From Burkholderia ubonensis (GTDB taxonomy: Bacteria; Pseudomonadota; Gammaproteobacteria; Burkholderiales; Burkholderiaceae), in contig NZ_CP013421.1 in assembly GCF_001718695.1 (NCBI RefSeq), positions 434,001 to 498,000 on the forward strand: a stretch of DNA of 64,000 nt, given 5' to 3'. Every line of letters begins with the position of its first letter. Positions within the stretch are counted from its first letter, which is position 1. The position numbers and the translations under genes were made by a program. The notes under the pieces are model-generated. The model worked only from the letters and a program-made list of their open reading frames with translations. It searched no databases and had not been told where the DNA came from. Positions 7,456-16,114 of the stretch are shown here, in pieces.

Positions 7456-9892
7456 AACGTCACGTCCCGCCGAAGCGAGCGCACCGCTCGCGGCCATCGT
7501 CATCGGCGCCGGCTTCGCCGGCATCGGCATGGCTGTCGCGCTGCAACGCGCCGGCATACACGACTTCGTGATCGTCGAGCGTTCGCACGACGTCGGCGGC
7601 GTGTGGCGCGACAACCGCTACCCCGGCGCCGCATGCGACGTGCCTTCGCATCTGTACTCGTTCTCGTTCGAGCCGAACGCGAACTGGTCGCGCGTGTTCG
7701 CACCGCAACCGGAGATTCATGCGTACCTGCAGCATTGCGCGCGCAAGTACGGGCTGGCACGCCATCTGCGCTTCGGCGCCGAGGTCGAGCACGCACGCTA
7801 TGACGAAGCCGGTGCGTTGTGGCGCGTCGCGCTCGCCGACGGCACGACGCTCAGCGCCGCCGTGCTGATCAGCGGCACCGGCCAGTTGAGCCGGCCGGCG
7901 CTGCCCAAACTGCCCGGCATCGATACGTTCCGCGGCCGCGCGTTCCACTCCGCGCAATGGGATCGCGACTATCCGCTCGCGGGCAAGCGCGTGGCGGTAG
8001 TGGGCACCGGCGCATCGGCGATCCAGTTCGTGCCGGCGATCGCCGGCGACGTCGCGCGGCTGCTCGTGTTCCAGCGTTCGCCGGCCTACGTGCTGCCGCG
8101 CCCGGATCGACCGTATCGCCGCTGGGAACGCACGCTGTTTCGCCGCTTGCCGGGGGCGATGAAGCTGCATCGCGCGTCGATCTACCTGCGTTACGAATCG
8201 CGCGCGATCGCCTTCACGCGGCTGCACGGGCTGATGGACTTCGCGGTCGGCCGGCCGTTCCGGAAGCTGCTCGCACGCGACGTGCGCGACCCTGCGCTGC
8301 GCAGCAAGCTCACGCCCGACTATCCGATCGGCTGCAAGCGGATCCTGCTGTCGAGCGACTACCTCGCCGCGCTCGGACGCGACAACGTCGAGCTCGTCAC
8401 GCGGGGCATCCGCCGCGTGACCGAAACGGGCATCGAGACCGACGACGGCGTTCACCATCAAGTCGATGCGATCGTCTACGGCACCGGTTTTGCCGCGACC
8501 GAATTCCTGTCGCCGATGCGCATCACCGGTCGCGACGGGCTCGACCTGAACGACGCGTGGCGGCGCGGCGCGCAGGCGTATCTGGGCGTCACCGTGCCGG
8601 GCTTTCCGAACTTCTTCATGCTGTACGGCCCGAACACGAACCTCGGCCACAACTCGATCGTCTACATGCTCGAAAGCCAGATCGCGCACGTGATGCGCTG
8701 CCTCCGCGCGATGCAGCGCGACGGCGCGAGCGCGATCGACGTCGACCCGCGCCGCTACCGCCGCTACAACGCGCACGTGCAACAACGGCTCGAAGGCTCG
8801 GTGTGGAGCGGCTGCAAGAGCTGGTACGTCGACGCGTCGGGCCACAACAGCACGAACTGGCCCGGCTTCACGCTCAGCTACCGCTGGATCACGCGCTTCA
8901 CCGGCCTGTCCGCGTATCGCTTCTCGCGACCGCTGGCCGGCGACACCGCGCCGACACAGGCGGTCGTCGTCGCGCCGCCTGCCGGGCGCGTGGAAGCGCT
9001 GGCCGCAGCGTCGTTGCGCGGTTTCCTGCGCGCTGCGTTCCGGCCGCTGATCGGGCCGCCGTTCGGCGCGCGCGTGCAGCGCCGCGTCGTCGCGATGCTG
9101 TCGCCGCTGATGCCCGGCGCGGGCGGCACGCTGCGCTACCGGACGGCTGCCGCCGGCGTGCCGGTCGAAGTGATCGCGCCGAAACGTGGCGACGCCGGCG
9201 GCGTGATCCTCTACCTGCATGGCGGCGCCTTCTGCGTCGGCAGCCCGCGTACGCATCGCAGCGTGACGACGCGCCTCGCGGCCGAAGCCGGGCTGCCGGT
9301 GTGGGCGCCCGACTACCGGCTCGCGCCCGAGCATCCGAGCCCGGCGGCCGTCGACGACGCGCTGGCCGCGTACGAGGCGTTGCGCGCGCAGGGCCACGCG
9401 CCGCACCGCATCGTGATCGCCGGCGATTCGGCCGGCGGCGCGCTCGCACTGGCGCTCGCCATGGCGCTGCGCGAGCGCGGCGAGCCGGCCGCGGCCGCGC
9501 TGCTGCTGATCTCGCCCGTGACCGACGCGGCGCTCGGCGGCGCCACGCTCGCCTCGCGCCGCCACGACGATCCGATGATCCGCCGCGGCTGGCTCGAACA
9601 GGGGCTGCGCTGGTATCACGGCGCGGGCGCCGGCGCGTCGCGTGGCCCGCTCGACGCCGACCTGCGCGGGCTGCCGCCGATGCTGGTGCAGGTCGGCGAT
9701 CAGGAGGTGCTGCTGTCGGACGCCCAGCGGCTCGTCGCGCATGCGCGCGCATGCGGCGTGCCGTGCCGGCTCGAGATTCATGCCGCGCGCTGGCATGTGT
9801 TTCATCTGCAGGCGTTCTATCTGCAATCGGCGCGCGACGCGTTGCGGACGCTGGCCGGATTCGCCGCGCAGCGCGTTGCCGCGCCGGTGTAG
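7442..9892 (+). CDS. Baeyer-Villiger-type flavin monooxygenase fused to an HSL-type esterase
   Basis: One 816-residue frame holds two enzymes. Residues about 15-500 are a class B flavin monooxygenase: FAD motif IGAGFAG (21-27), NADPH motif VVGTGASA (186-193) and the Baeyer-Villiger fingerprint FxGxxxHxxxW[P/D] at 163-174 (FRGRAFHSAQWD). Residues about 510-816 are an alpha/beta hydrolase of the hormone-sensitive lipase group: oxyanion HGG (593-595), nucleophile S663 in GDSAGG, and a likely catalytic His near WHVFH (784-788). The first half would insert oxygen into a ketone to make an ester or lactone, and the second would hydrolyse it. The GGAGG site is well placed. Upstream overlap of 14 bp ties it to the GMC gene. 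Substrate is unknown. Confidence 0.9.
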   Translation: MSSPETSRPAEASAPLAAIVIGAGFAGIGMAVALQRAGIHDFVIVERSHDVGGVWRDNRYPGAACDVPSHLYSFSFEPNANWSRVFAPQPEIHAYLQHCARKYGLARHLRFGAEVEHARYDEAGALWRVALADGTTLSAAVLISGTGQLSRPALPKLPGIDTFRGRAFHSAQWDRDYPLAGKRVAVVGTGASAIQFVPAIAGDVARLLVFQRSPAYVLPRPDRPYRRWERTLFRRLPGAMKLHRASIYLRYESRAIAFTRLHGLMDFAVGRPFRKLLARDVRDPALRSKLTPDYPIGCKRILLSSDYLAALGRDNVELVTRGIRRVTETGIETDDGVHHQVDAIVYGTGFAATEFLSPMRITGRDGLDLNDAWRRGAQAYLGVTVPGFPNFFMLYGPNTNLGHNSIVYMLESQIAHVMRCLRAMQRDGASAIDVDPRRYRRYNAHVQQRLEGSVWSGCKSWYVDASGHNSTNWPGFTLSYRWITRFTGLSAYRFSRPLAGDTAPTQAVVVAPPAGRVEALAAASLRGFLRAAFRPLIGPPFGARVQRRVVAMLSPLMPGAGGTLRYRTAAAGVPVEVIAPKRGDAGGVILYLHGGAFCVGSPRTHRSVTTRLAAEAGLPVWAPDYRLAPEHPSPAAVDDALAAYEALRAQGHAPHRIVIAGDSAGGALALALAMALRERGEPAAAALLLISPVTDAALGGATLASRRHDDPMIRRGWLEQGLRWYHGAGAGASRGPLDADLRGLPPMLVQVGDQEVLLSDAQRLVAHARACGVPCRLEIHAARWHVFHLQAFYLQSARDALRTLAGFAAQRVAAPV

Positions 9893-9973
9893 TGTTGCTT
9901 GCTGCGGCGATGCTTGACGAGCCTGGCGGTCGTACGCGGCTACCAGAGCACGCCCCCCGCGCCCGCATGCGCG

Positions 9974-11146
9974 TCAAAACCGATGCCGGATCCCGACCGC
10001 CATCACCAGTTGATTCGCGCCGGATGCGCGCGAGAAATTCGAGATCTGCGCGCCGGCAATGCCCGTTCCGGCCAGTCCGTTCGCATGCTGGAACAGCGCT
10101 TCCGTATAAACGTCGGTGCGCGGCGACAGCGCATCGATCGCGATGACGCCGGCTTGCTGCCATCGCGGCCGCGCCGCGCCCGCCGCACCGTCGAACGACG
10201 CGACGGTGAACACGTAGTCCGCCGCGACGGTCCATTTGCGCGTCAGCGCGTAGCGCGCGTTGATCTCCGCGTTGTGGAACGTGATGTTCGCGCCGTGCAG
10301 CACGATCGGCGCATCGGCGACGTTGTTGATCGACGTGACCGCATCGAGCCGCGTGCGCGTCGCGATCGCGGACACCCGCAGCCGGTCCCACGTGTAAGCG
10401 GCCGCCGCGCTGACGGTGCGCTGCCGCGCCGCGTTGAACGGCGCGCCGGCCGGCTCCGCGCCATCGGCATTGGCGGGCGGCAGATTGCCTTCGCGGTCGA
10501 ATGCGAGGTAGCTCGCGCCGGCCGAAAACGGCCCGTGCTCGTAGGTGGCCGCGAACGCGTAGCCGCGGTTGTTGCCGAAGCCGCCGGCCTCGTTCGAAAA
10601 TCCATACGTCGCGCCGAACCGGAAGCCGCCGAGCAGCGGGCTCGTGTACTTCACCGAGTTGTTGGTGCGCGTGTAGTTCGCGAGATTGTCGTTGTCGAAC
10701 GGATGCGCGAACGCGACGCCGCCGAACGGCGTGCCGGCCAATGCAAACGGCTGGACCAGTTGCAGCGTCGAATCGAACTGGCGGCCGACCGTCACCGTGC
10801 CGTACCGGCCGGACGCGAGCCCCACGTAAGACTGGAAGCCGAACAGCCGCCCTTGCTGCCCGAGCGCGCCGCTGGTGACCGCAAACCCCGTCGCGAGCAG
10901 AAACAACGCGTTCAGATCGGCGCCGAGCGGCTCGTTGCCGGAGAGCGTCAAGCGGCTCACGTTGGCGTCGCCGGATTTCGCCTGGAACGCGTGCGCGTCG
11001 CCGCGGTGGCTGCCGATGTCGTCGACGAACGCGATCCCGCCGTCGATCAGGCCGGAAATCGCGACCGTGCCCTGCGCACGCGCGACGGCCGGAATGAACA
11101 GCGCGACGATGCAGCCACGCACGGCGGCTCGAATCCGTGGGTTCAT
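9974..11146 (-). CDS. Gram-negative porin (general porin, OpcP/Omp38-like)
   Basis: A 390-residue outer-membrane porin. A signal peptide ends near VARAQG (about residue 24); the mature part starts with the burkholderial porin pattern (VAISGLIDGGIAFVDDIG) and includes GRYGTVTVGRQFD, alternating strand-like stretches, and a terminal aromatic residue (GIRHRF) needed for barrel insertion. It would form a 16-stranded trimeric channel. The ATG overlaps the stop of the FUSC gene by 4 bp (ATGA), and the ribosome site is weak, which argues for translational coupling at the end of the lactate operon. Its placement suggests uptake of the organic acid used by the operon, an inference. Confidence 0.88.
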   Translation of the reverse strand: MNPRIRAAVRGCIVALFIPAVARAQGTVAISGLIDGGIAFVDDIGSHRGDAHAFQAKSGDANVSRLTLSGNEPLGADLNALFLLATGFAVTSGALGQQGRLFGFQSYVGLASGRYGTVTVGRQFDSTLQLVQPFALAGTPFGGVAFAHPFDNDNLANYTRTNNSVKYTSPLLGGFRFGATYGFSNEAGGFGNNRGYAFAATYEHGPFSAGASYLAFDREGNLPPANADGAEPAGAPFNAARQRTVSAAAAYTWDRLRVSAIATRTRLDAVTSINNVADAPIVLHGANITFHNAEINARYALTRKWTVAADYVFTVASFDGAAGAARPRWQQAGVIAIDALSPRTDVYTEALFQHANGLAGTGIAGAQISNFSRASGANQLVMAVGIRHRF

Positions 11147-13332
11147 ACGCGCTGCCGCGATGCGCTCGACGGCTTGCCGGACGCCGCTTCCGCGCGGCGC
11201 AACGGCGCGCGCTGCACGGCCGAGATGCGCGAACGCAGCGCATGGACGATCCACGCACGCTCGGCCACTTCCCGCTGAATTTCGCGCGCGTGGCCCGACG
11301 CGCGATCGCCGTCGCGCGGGCTTTCCGGCCGCGTCGCGTGCGCGGGCGCGGGCGCCGGCGCGGCGTCGGCGATCAGGCGCGCGGCGTCGCGCGCGGCGGC
11401 GGCAATCGTCGCCCGGTCCAGGGCGTCGAGCGTATCGTCGAGATACTCGACCGGCGCGAGCGCGCCGACCAGCGCCTTCATCTGCTGCATCGCGACGGTT
11501 GCGCTCGCGGTGCGCGGGTCGGACGCAATCGACTCGAAGCGCGTTGCCGCGATGGTCGCATCGAGCCGGTCGATCGCAACGCACGCCTGGCGGCGCAGCA
11601 CGGTCAGCGATTCGCGGCGCGCGCGCGCGGGCGCGGGCGCGTCGTCGCCGACCGCGCGCAGGTAGGTCGCGGTGGCCGCCATCGCGAGATCGGCCACCTC
11701 GCCGATCCGGTGATGCTCGCGGTCGGGCCATGCGAGCAGGCTGATGAGCACGCCGACCAGCACCCCGGCAAAACTGTTGCCGACCCGCAGCGCGGCCAGC
11801 ATCCATGACGGCCCGATCGGCGTCCCGAGATGCGCGACCAGAATGAAATGCGACGTCAGGAACAGGATGTACGACACGTAGCTCACGCTGCGCGTCGCGA
11901 GCGTGCCGGTGGCGAGCGGCAGCACCGCGAGCGCCAGCAGCAACGGATCGTGAACCAGCAGCGACACGGCCGATGCGAGCACCGCGCCGAGCAGCGTGCC
12001 GCCGATGCGCAGCCCGGACAGCTTCACCGTCTGCGACAGCGTCGGCTGCATGATGAACATCGTCGTCAGCGCGAGCCAGTATCCCTGCTGCACGCCCGAG
12101 ATGCGCGCGAGCGCGACGGCGATCATCGCGGCCACGGCAAGACGCGACGCATATCGATGAAACGGATTCGGCGCGACGATCTCGCGGCGCAGCGCGGCGA
12201 GCCGGCCCGCGCCGCGCGCGGGCTTGCCCGGTGCCGGCGCGGTGAGCGCCGCAGGAACGGTCGCGGTAGAAGGCGACTCCACCGCCGGATGAAGCAGCAC
12301 TGCCGCGTATCGCGCGATCAGCGTTTCGCACGCGCGCAACCACGTCAGCCCCGCGTCGTCGCGATGCGCAACACGAAACTCGGCGACGCGCCCCGCGAGC
12401 GTCGCGCGGAGTTCGGCGAGGTCGTTCGCGAGCGACTGCGCCGCGTCGGCGGCCGCGCCGTCGCGGCCAACGGCGCGCGGACACGCTTCCACGAGCCGCG
12501 CCAGTTGCGCGAGCACCGGCGCGAGCAGCGCGGCGGCTTCGCGCCGTTCGCCGACGCCGGCCGCGGCGATGTGCGACTCGAGGCCGGCGAGCAACGCCAT
12601 CGCGCGTTCCGCATCGGCGCGCCACTTGGCGGACAGCGGCGGAAGACCGCCGCGCGGGTGCATCGACACGGCGATCATCGCGTCGAGGCGCGCGCGCAAT
12701 GCCGCGCGGCCGCGCTCGAGCGAGGCGGAATCGCCGTTCGCGGCCCGTGCGAGCCGTTCGACGAAGTTCGCCATCGCATGCAGGAACGCCATCGTCGCCA
12801 TCCGCGCGCGTGCGCTGCCGTCGGTCTGCCACAGGACGATGCCGGCCAGCGTCGCCCAGACGCTGCCGCCGAAGTAGAACAGCGCGTACTGCACGGCCGA
12901 CGCGCCGCCATGAACCGGAAAACACGCAGAGACGGCGCATGCGGTCGCGGTCAGAATGCCGCGCGTGCCGGCCGCGCCGCCCCACTTGCGCGCCGACGCG
13001 CCCAGATACGCGACGGCCCCGACGATGACGATCGACAGCGGCGGCAGCGCATGCGTCGCGATCGCGCTGGCGGACGCCAGGCCGCCCAGCATCCCGAACG
13101 ACAGGCCGGTGGCGAGGCGGCCGGCGGCCGGGCGCTCGGACTCGTCGGCGAGGCAGGTCCAGAACGCGGCGATCGCGGACCAGCACAGCATCGGCATATG
13201 CAGCCGCGCCGCGGCGACGGCCGGCACGACACAGATCAGCCCGCCGCGCAGCGCTTCGGCGAGCGGCAGGTAGTGTCCGCCGAGATTGACGAAGCGCCGC
13301 AATCGGTCGCGAGCGGTTGAGACTAGACCCAT
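11143..13332 (-). CDS. FUSC family inner-membrane efflux protein (AaeB-like)
   Basis: A 729-residue protein of the fusaric-acid-resistance/aromatic-acid exporter family. It has two blocks of about six membrane helices (about residues 25-175 and 375-520), each followed by a cytosolic helical region; the second block contains ISGVQQGYWLALTTMFIMQP, a hallmark of the FUSC repeat. Family members with an HlyD partner export aromatic acids, but no HlyD gene lies nearby. It starts 16 bp after the lutC stop and overlaps the porin start by 4 bp, so it is the fifth gene of the lactate operon. A role in acid or metabolite export linked to that pathway is inferred only. Confidence 0.85.
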   Translation of the reverse strand: MGLVSTARDRLRRFVNLGGHYLPLAEALRGGLICVVPAVAAARLHMPMLCWSAIAAFWTCLADESERPAAGRLATGLSFGMLGGLASASAIATHALPPLSIVIVGAVAYLGASARKWGGAAGTRGILTATACAVSACFPVHGGASAVQYALFYFGGSVWATLAGIVLWQTDGSARARMATMAFLHAMANFVERLARAANGDSASLERGRAALRARLDAMIAVSMHPRGGLPPLSAKWRADAERAMALLAGLESHIAAAGVGERREAAALLAPVLAQLARLVEACPRAVGRDGAAADAAQSLANDLAELRATLAGRVAEFRVAHRDDAGLTWLRACETLIARYAAVLLHPAVESPSTATVPAALTAPAPGKPARGAGRLAALRREIVAPNPFHRYASRLAVAAMIAVALARISGVQQGYWLALTTMFIMQPTLSQTVKLSGLRIGGTLLGAVLASAVSLLVHDPLLLALAVLPLATGTLATRSVSYVSYILFLTSHFILVAHLGTPIGPSWMLAALRVGNSFAGVLVGVLISLLAWPDREHHRIGEVADLAMAATATYLRAVGDDAPAPARARRESLTVLRRQACVAIDRLDATIAATRFESIASDPRTASATVAMQQMKALVGALAPVEYLDDTLDALDRATIAAAARDAARLIADAAPAPAPAHATRPESPRDGDRASGHAREIQREVAERAWIVHALRSRISAVQRAPLRRAEAASGKPSSASRQRV

Positions 13333-13348
13333 CGTCGATCCTGCGCGC

Positions 13349-13948
13349 TCAACGTGCGTCGCCTGCGAGCGGGACCGGAATCACGGTCAGCGACCGGATG
13401 CCCTGCGCACCGCGGATCAGCACGCCTTCGATGTCGGCGGTTGCGGACGGCCCGCTCATCAGGCACGCGTAGCGCGCCGCGAAGAACTCGGGGCGGTGAT
13501 ACGCGTGATGCAGGTTGCCGACGATCTGCGCCGGGTCGAGCAGCGCGACCAGATGTTGCGACAGGTAGCCGAGCGCGTTCACGCGATACTCGCGCTCGCT
13601 CAGATAGAGCGAGCCGGTTTCCGCGACCGCGAACGCCGGGCGCACGATCCCGACGTCGACGTCGTTCAGCTCGTGCGGCCGCTCGACGGCTTCGATGCGC
13701 CGCGTGCCGGCCACCTCGGGCACCGCCGAACAGACCACCCGCGCATCCGGAAAGCGCGCGCGGAGCAGTGCGTCGAGGTCGCCGTCCGCCGGCGGCTCGC
13801 ACCAGATGCCGCCGACCCGCGCGAGCGCCTGCTTGAACGCGTCGAGCGCGGGCGGCAGATCCTGATCGAACAACGGCACCGCCGGCAGCGGCGCCGGCGT
13901 CCGGCCGGCCGCGCGCAGGCGGGAAAGGATCAGGTCGCGGCTGCTCAT
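13349..13948 (-). CDS. lutC: LutC/YkgG (LUD domain) lactate utilisation protein
   Basis: A 199-residue LUD-domain protein, the small third subunit of the LutABC L-lactate oxidation complex. Visible LUD features are the central VAETGSLYLSERE segment and the downstream VALLDPAQIVGNLHHAY and CLMSGPSATADIEGVLIRGAQGI stretches. Length matches LutC (about 200-240 residues). It overlaps lutB by 4 bp (13945-13948) and precedes the FUSC gene by 16 bp. It should act in the cytosol with LutA and LutB to oxidise lactate to pyruvate. Confidence 0.92.
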   Translation of the reverse strand: MSSRDLILSRLRAAGRTPAPLPAVPLFDQDLPPALDAFKQALARVGGIWCEPPADGDLDALLRARFPDARVVCSAVPEVAGTRRIEAVERPHELNDVDVGIVRPAFAVAETGSLYLSEREYRVNALGYLSQHLVALLDPAQIVGNLHHAYHRPEFFAARYACLMSGPSATADIEGVLIRGAQGIRSLTVIPVPLAGDAR

Positions 13949-15318
13949 TTCTTGTTCCTCTTCAGATACCAGTCACGGAAAGTTTCGGCCGGCGGCTCCG
14001 GCAGTTCGCGCTGCTTGCCCCACTCGTTGAGCGGGTTGTACAGCACCGCGCGCGGCAGCGTCGAGATCGCGCCGGCGGCGCCCTTGATCGCCGCGCGATA
14101 GAGCTTCGGCCGGGACAGCACCTTGCCGGCGACCGTCATCGCTTCGCGCTTGACGAACGGCAGCGCGTGCCGCTCGGCGATGATCTGCCGCCACTTGTAG
14201 ATCTGCTCGTGGATGTTGATCTTGACCGGGCACACGTTGGTGCAGCTGCCGTTCATCGTCGACGCGAACGGCAGCGAGCTGTATTTCTTGAAGTCGTAGG
14301 TCGGGTTGATGATCGCGCCGATCGGACCGGAGTAGACGCCGCCGTAGCTCAGCCCGCTGCTGCGCCGGTAGACCGGGCACGTGTTCATGCACGCGCCGCA
14401 GCGGATGCACTTCAGCGAATACCAGAAGTCGTCCATCGCGAGCCGTTCGGAGCGGCCGTTGTCGACCAGCACGAAGTGCATTTCGCCGCCGTCGCGCGGC
14501 CCGCGGAAATGCGACGTGTACTGCGTGATCGGCGAGCCGAGCGCATTGCGCGACAGCATGCGGATGAAGAGGCCGAGGTGCTCGAGCTTCGGAATCAGCT
14601 TCTCGATGCCGATCGACGCGATGTGCAGCGGCGGCAGGTTCGCGCTGAGGTCGGCATTGCCTTCGTTCGTGCAGACGGTGATGCCGCCCGTCTCCGCCAC
14701 CGCGAAGTTGCAGCCGGTCATGCCCGCTTCCGCGGCGAGGAAGTGCGGGCGCGTGGCCTGCCGCTGCGCCTCGGCCAGCCGCGGAATGCTGCTTTCGGCC
14801 GGATCGGTGCCGAACGAGGCCGCGAAGGTCTGCGCCACGTCCGTCGCGAGTTTGTGTACGGCCGGCACGACGATATGCGACGGCATCTCGTCGTCGAGCT
14901 GCTGAATCCGCTCGCCGAGATCGGTTTCGACCACCGCGATGCCGCGCGCCTCGAGGTACGGGCGCATCTCGCACTCCTCGGTCAGCATCGACTTGCTCTT
15001 GACCAGCGTGCGCACGTTGCGGCCCTGCAGGATGTCGTAGACGATCCGGTTGTGCTCTTCCGCGTCCTTCGCCCAATGCACGACCACGCCGTTCGCGGTC
15101 GCATTGCGCTCGAACTGCTCGAGATAGTCGGGCAGATGCGTGAGCGTGTGTTCTTTGACCGCGGACGCGAGCGCGCGCATCGTTTCCCATTCGGGGATCG
15201 CATGCACGGCCTCGTCGCGCGCGGTGCGCAGCCCCCAGAGGCGCTTGTCGTGGAACTCGACGTGTTTCTCGTCGGCGATGAACTTCTTCGAGTAACCGAC
15301 GTGGTCGACGCGTTTCAT
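13945..15318 (-). CDS. lutB: LutB iron-sulfur LUD protein of L-lactate oxidation
   Basis: A 457-residue LutB. The N-terminal two thirds is the LUD domain (for example VAETGGITVCTNEGNADLSA); the C-terminal third carries two 4Fe-4S clusters, CIRCGACMNTCPVYRR and SCTNVCPVKINI, followed by the DUF3390-like tail ending RDWYLKRNKK. It passes electrons between the lactate-oxidising unit and the LutA heterodisulfide-reductase-like subunit. The ATG at 15318 overlaps the lutA stop (ATGA), and its own stop overlaps lutC the same way. Length is normal. Confidence 0.94.
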   Translation of the reverse strand: MKRVDHVGYSKKFIADEKHVEFHDKRLWGLRTARDEAVHAIPEWETMRALASAVKEHTLTHLPDYLEQFERNATANGVVVHWAKDAEEHNRIVYDILQGRNVRTLVKSKSMLTEECEMRPYLEARGIAVVETDLGERIQQLDDEMPSHIVVPAVHKLATDVAQTFAASFGTDPAESSIPRLAEAQRQATRPHFLAAEAGMTGCNFAVAETGGITVCTNEGNADLSANLPPLHIASIGIEKLIPKLEHLGLFIRMLSRNALGSPITQYTSHFRGPRDGGEMHFVLVDNGRSERLAMDDFWYSLKCIRCGACMNTCPVYRRSSGLSYGGVYSGPIGAIINPTYDFKKYSSLPFASTMNGSCTNVCPVKINIHEQIYKWRQIIAERHALPFVKREAMTVAGKVLSRPKLYRAAIKGAAGAISTLPRAVLYNPLNEWGKQRELPEPPAETFRDWYLKRNKK

Positions 15319-16058
15319 GCTCGTGCTCCGTTCAGGATGCTCGCGATGTGGATGAACTTCAGGCCGAGTCCGAGGCGCTCCGAGCAGCCCTTCTGGTGCA
15401 TCAGGCACGACGAATCGGCCGACACGACGTACTCGGCGCCGTTGCGCGCATGATCGCGCACCTTGTCGGCGCCCATCCGCGCGGATACCGGCTCCTCCGA
15501 GACGCAGAACGTGCCGCCGAAGCCGCAGCATTCGTCGGGACGGTCGGGCTCGATGAACTCGATGCCCTTCACGCCCTTGAGCAGCGTCAGCGGCTTCGAG
15601 AAGAACGGGCCGCCGATTTCGGACATGCTGGCGGTCTTCAGGCCGCGCAGCGTGCCGCAGCTGTTGTGCAGGCCGACCTTGTGCGGAAATTCCGCCCACG
15701 GAAAGTCGTGCACCTGCAGCACGTCGTGAATGAACTCGACCAGCTCGTAGGTGTTGCCGCGGACCGCGAGCGCGTCGGGCGTCTGATCGGCCGCGCTCAG
15801 ATGGTCGCGCACGTGATGCACGCAGCTGCCGCTCGGCGCGACGATGTAGTCGTAGCCGGCGAAGTTGCGCACGAACAGGTTCTCGGTGGCCGCGGCCTGC
15901 TTTTCACAGCCGCTGTTTCCCATCGGCTGCCCGCAGCAGGTCTGGTCGAGCGGATAGTCGACCTCGCAGCCGAGGCGCTCGAGCAGTTCGAGCGTCGCGA
16001 CGCCCACGTCGGGAAAGAACGCGTCGATGAAGCACGGGATGAACAAGGCTACTTTCAA
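15315..16058 (-). CDS. lutA: LutA CCG-domain subunit of L-lactate oxidation (TTG start)
   Basis: A 247-residue protein beginning LKVALFIPCFID, with two CCG cysteine-rich domains: QTCCGQPMG in the first half and HNSCGTLRG plus ECCGFGGTFC in the second. These bind the iron-sulfur centre in LutA and heterodisulfide-reductase-like subunits. No ATG or GTG is in a sensible position; a TTG at 16056-16058 has AGGAG 8 nt upstream and aligns with the family N-terminus, so I choose it. The low-efficiency start may set subunit stoichiometry, an inference. It starts 56 bp after the dld stop and overlaps lutB by 4 bp. Confidence 0.92.
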   Translation of the reverse strand: MKVALFIPCFIDAFFPDVGVATLELLERLGCEVDYPLDQTCCGQPMGNSGCEKQAAATENLFVRNFAGYDYIVAPSGSCVHHVRDHLSAADQTPDALAVRGNTYELVEFIHDVLQVHDFPWAEFPHKVGLHNSCGTLRGLKTASMSEIGGPFFSKPLTLLKGVKGIEFIEPDRPDECCGFGGTFCVSEEPVSARMGADKVRDHARNGAEYVVSADSSCLMHQKGCSERLGLGLKFIHIASILNGARA

Positions 16059-16114
16059 TGCAGCGGCTCCTGAAAACGGTTTGCTGGTTCGGGGTACGGC
16101 GCGGCCGCGGCGGA

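Noticed and set aside
9899..11278. 459-residue plus-strand frame
   Set aside because: Shadow of the porin and FUSC genes; arginine-rich with no family features.
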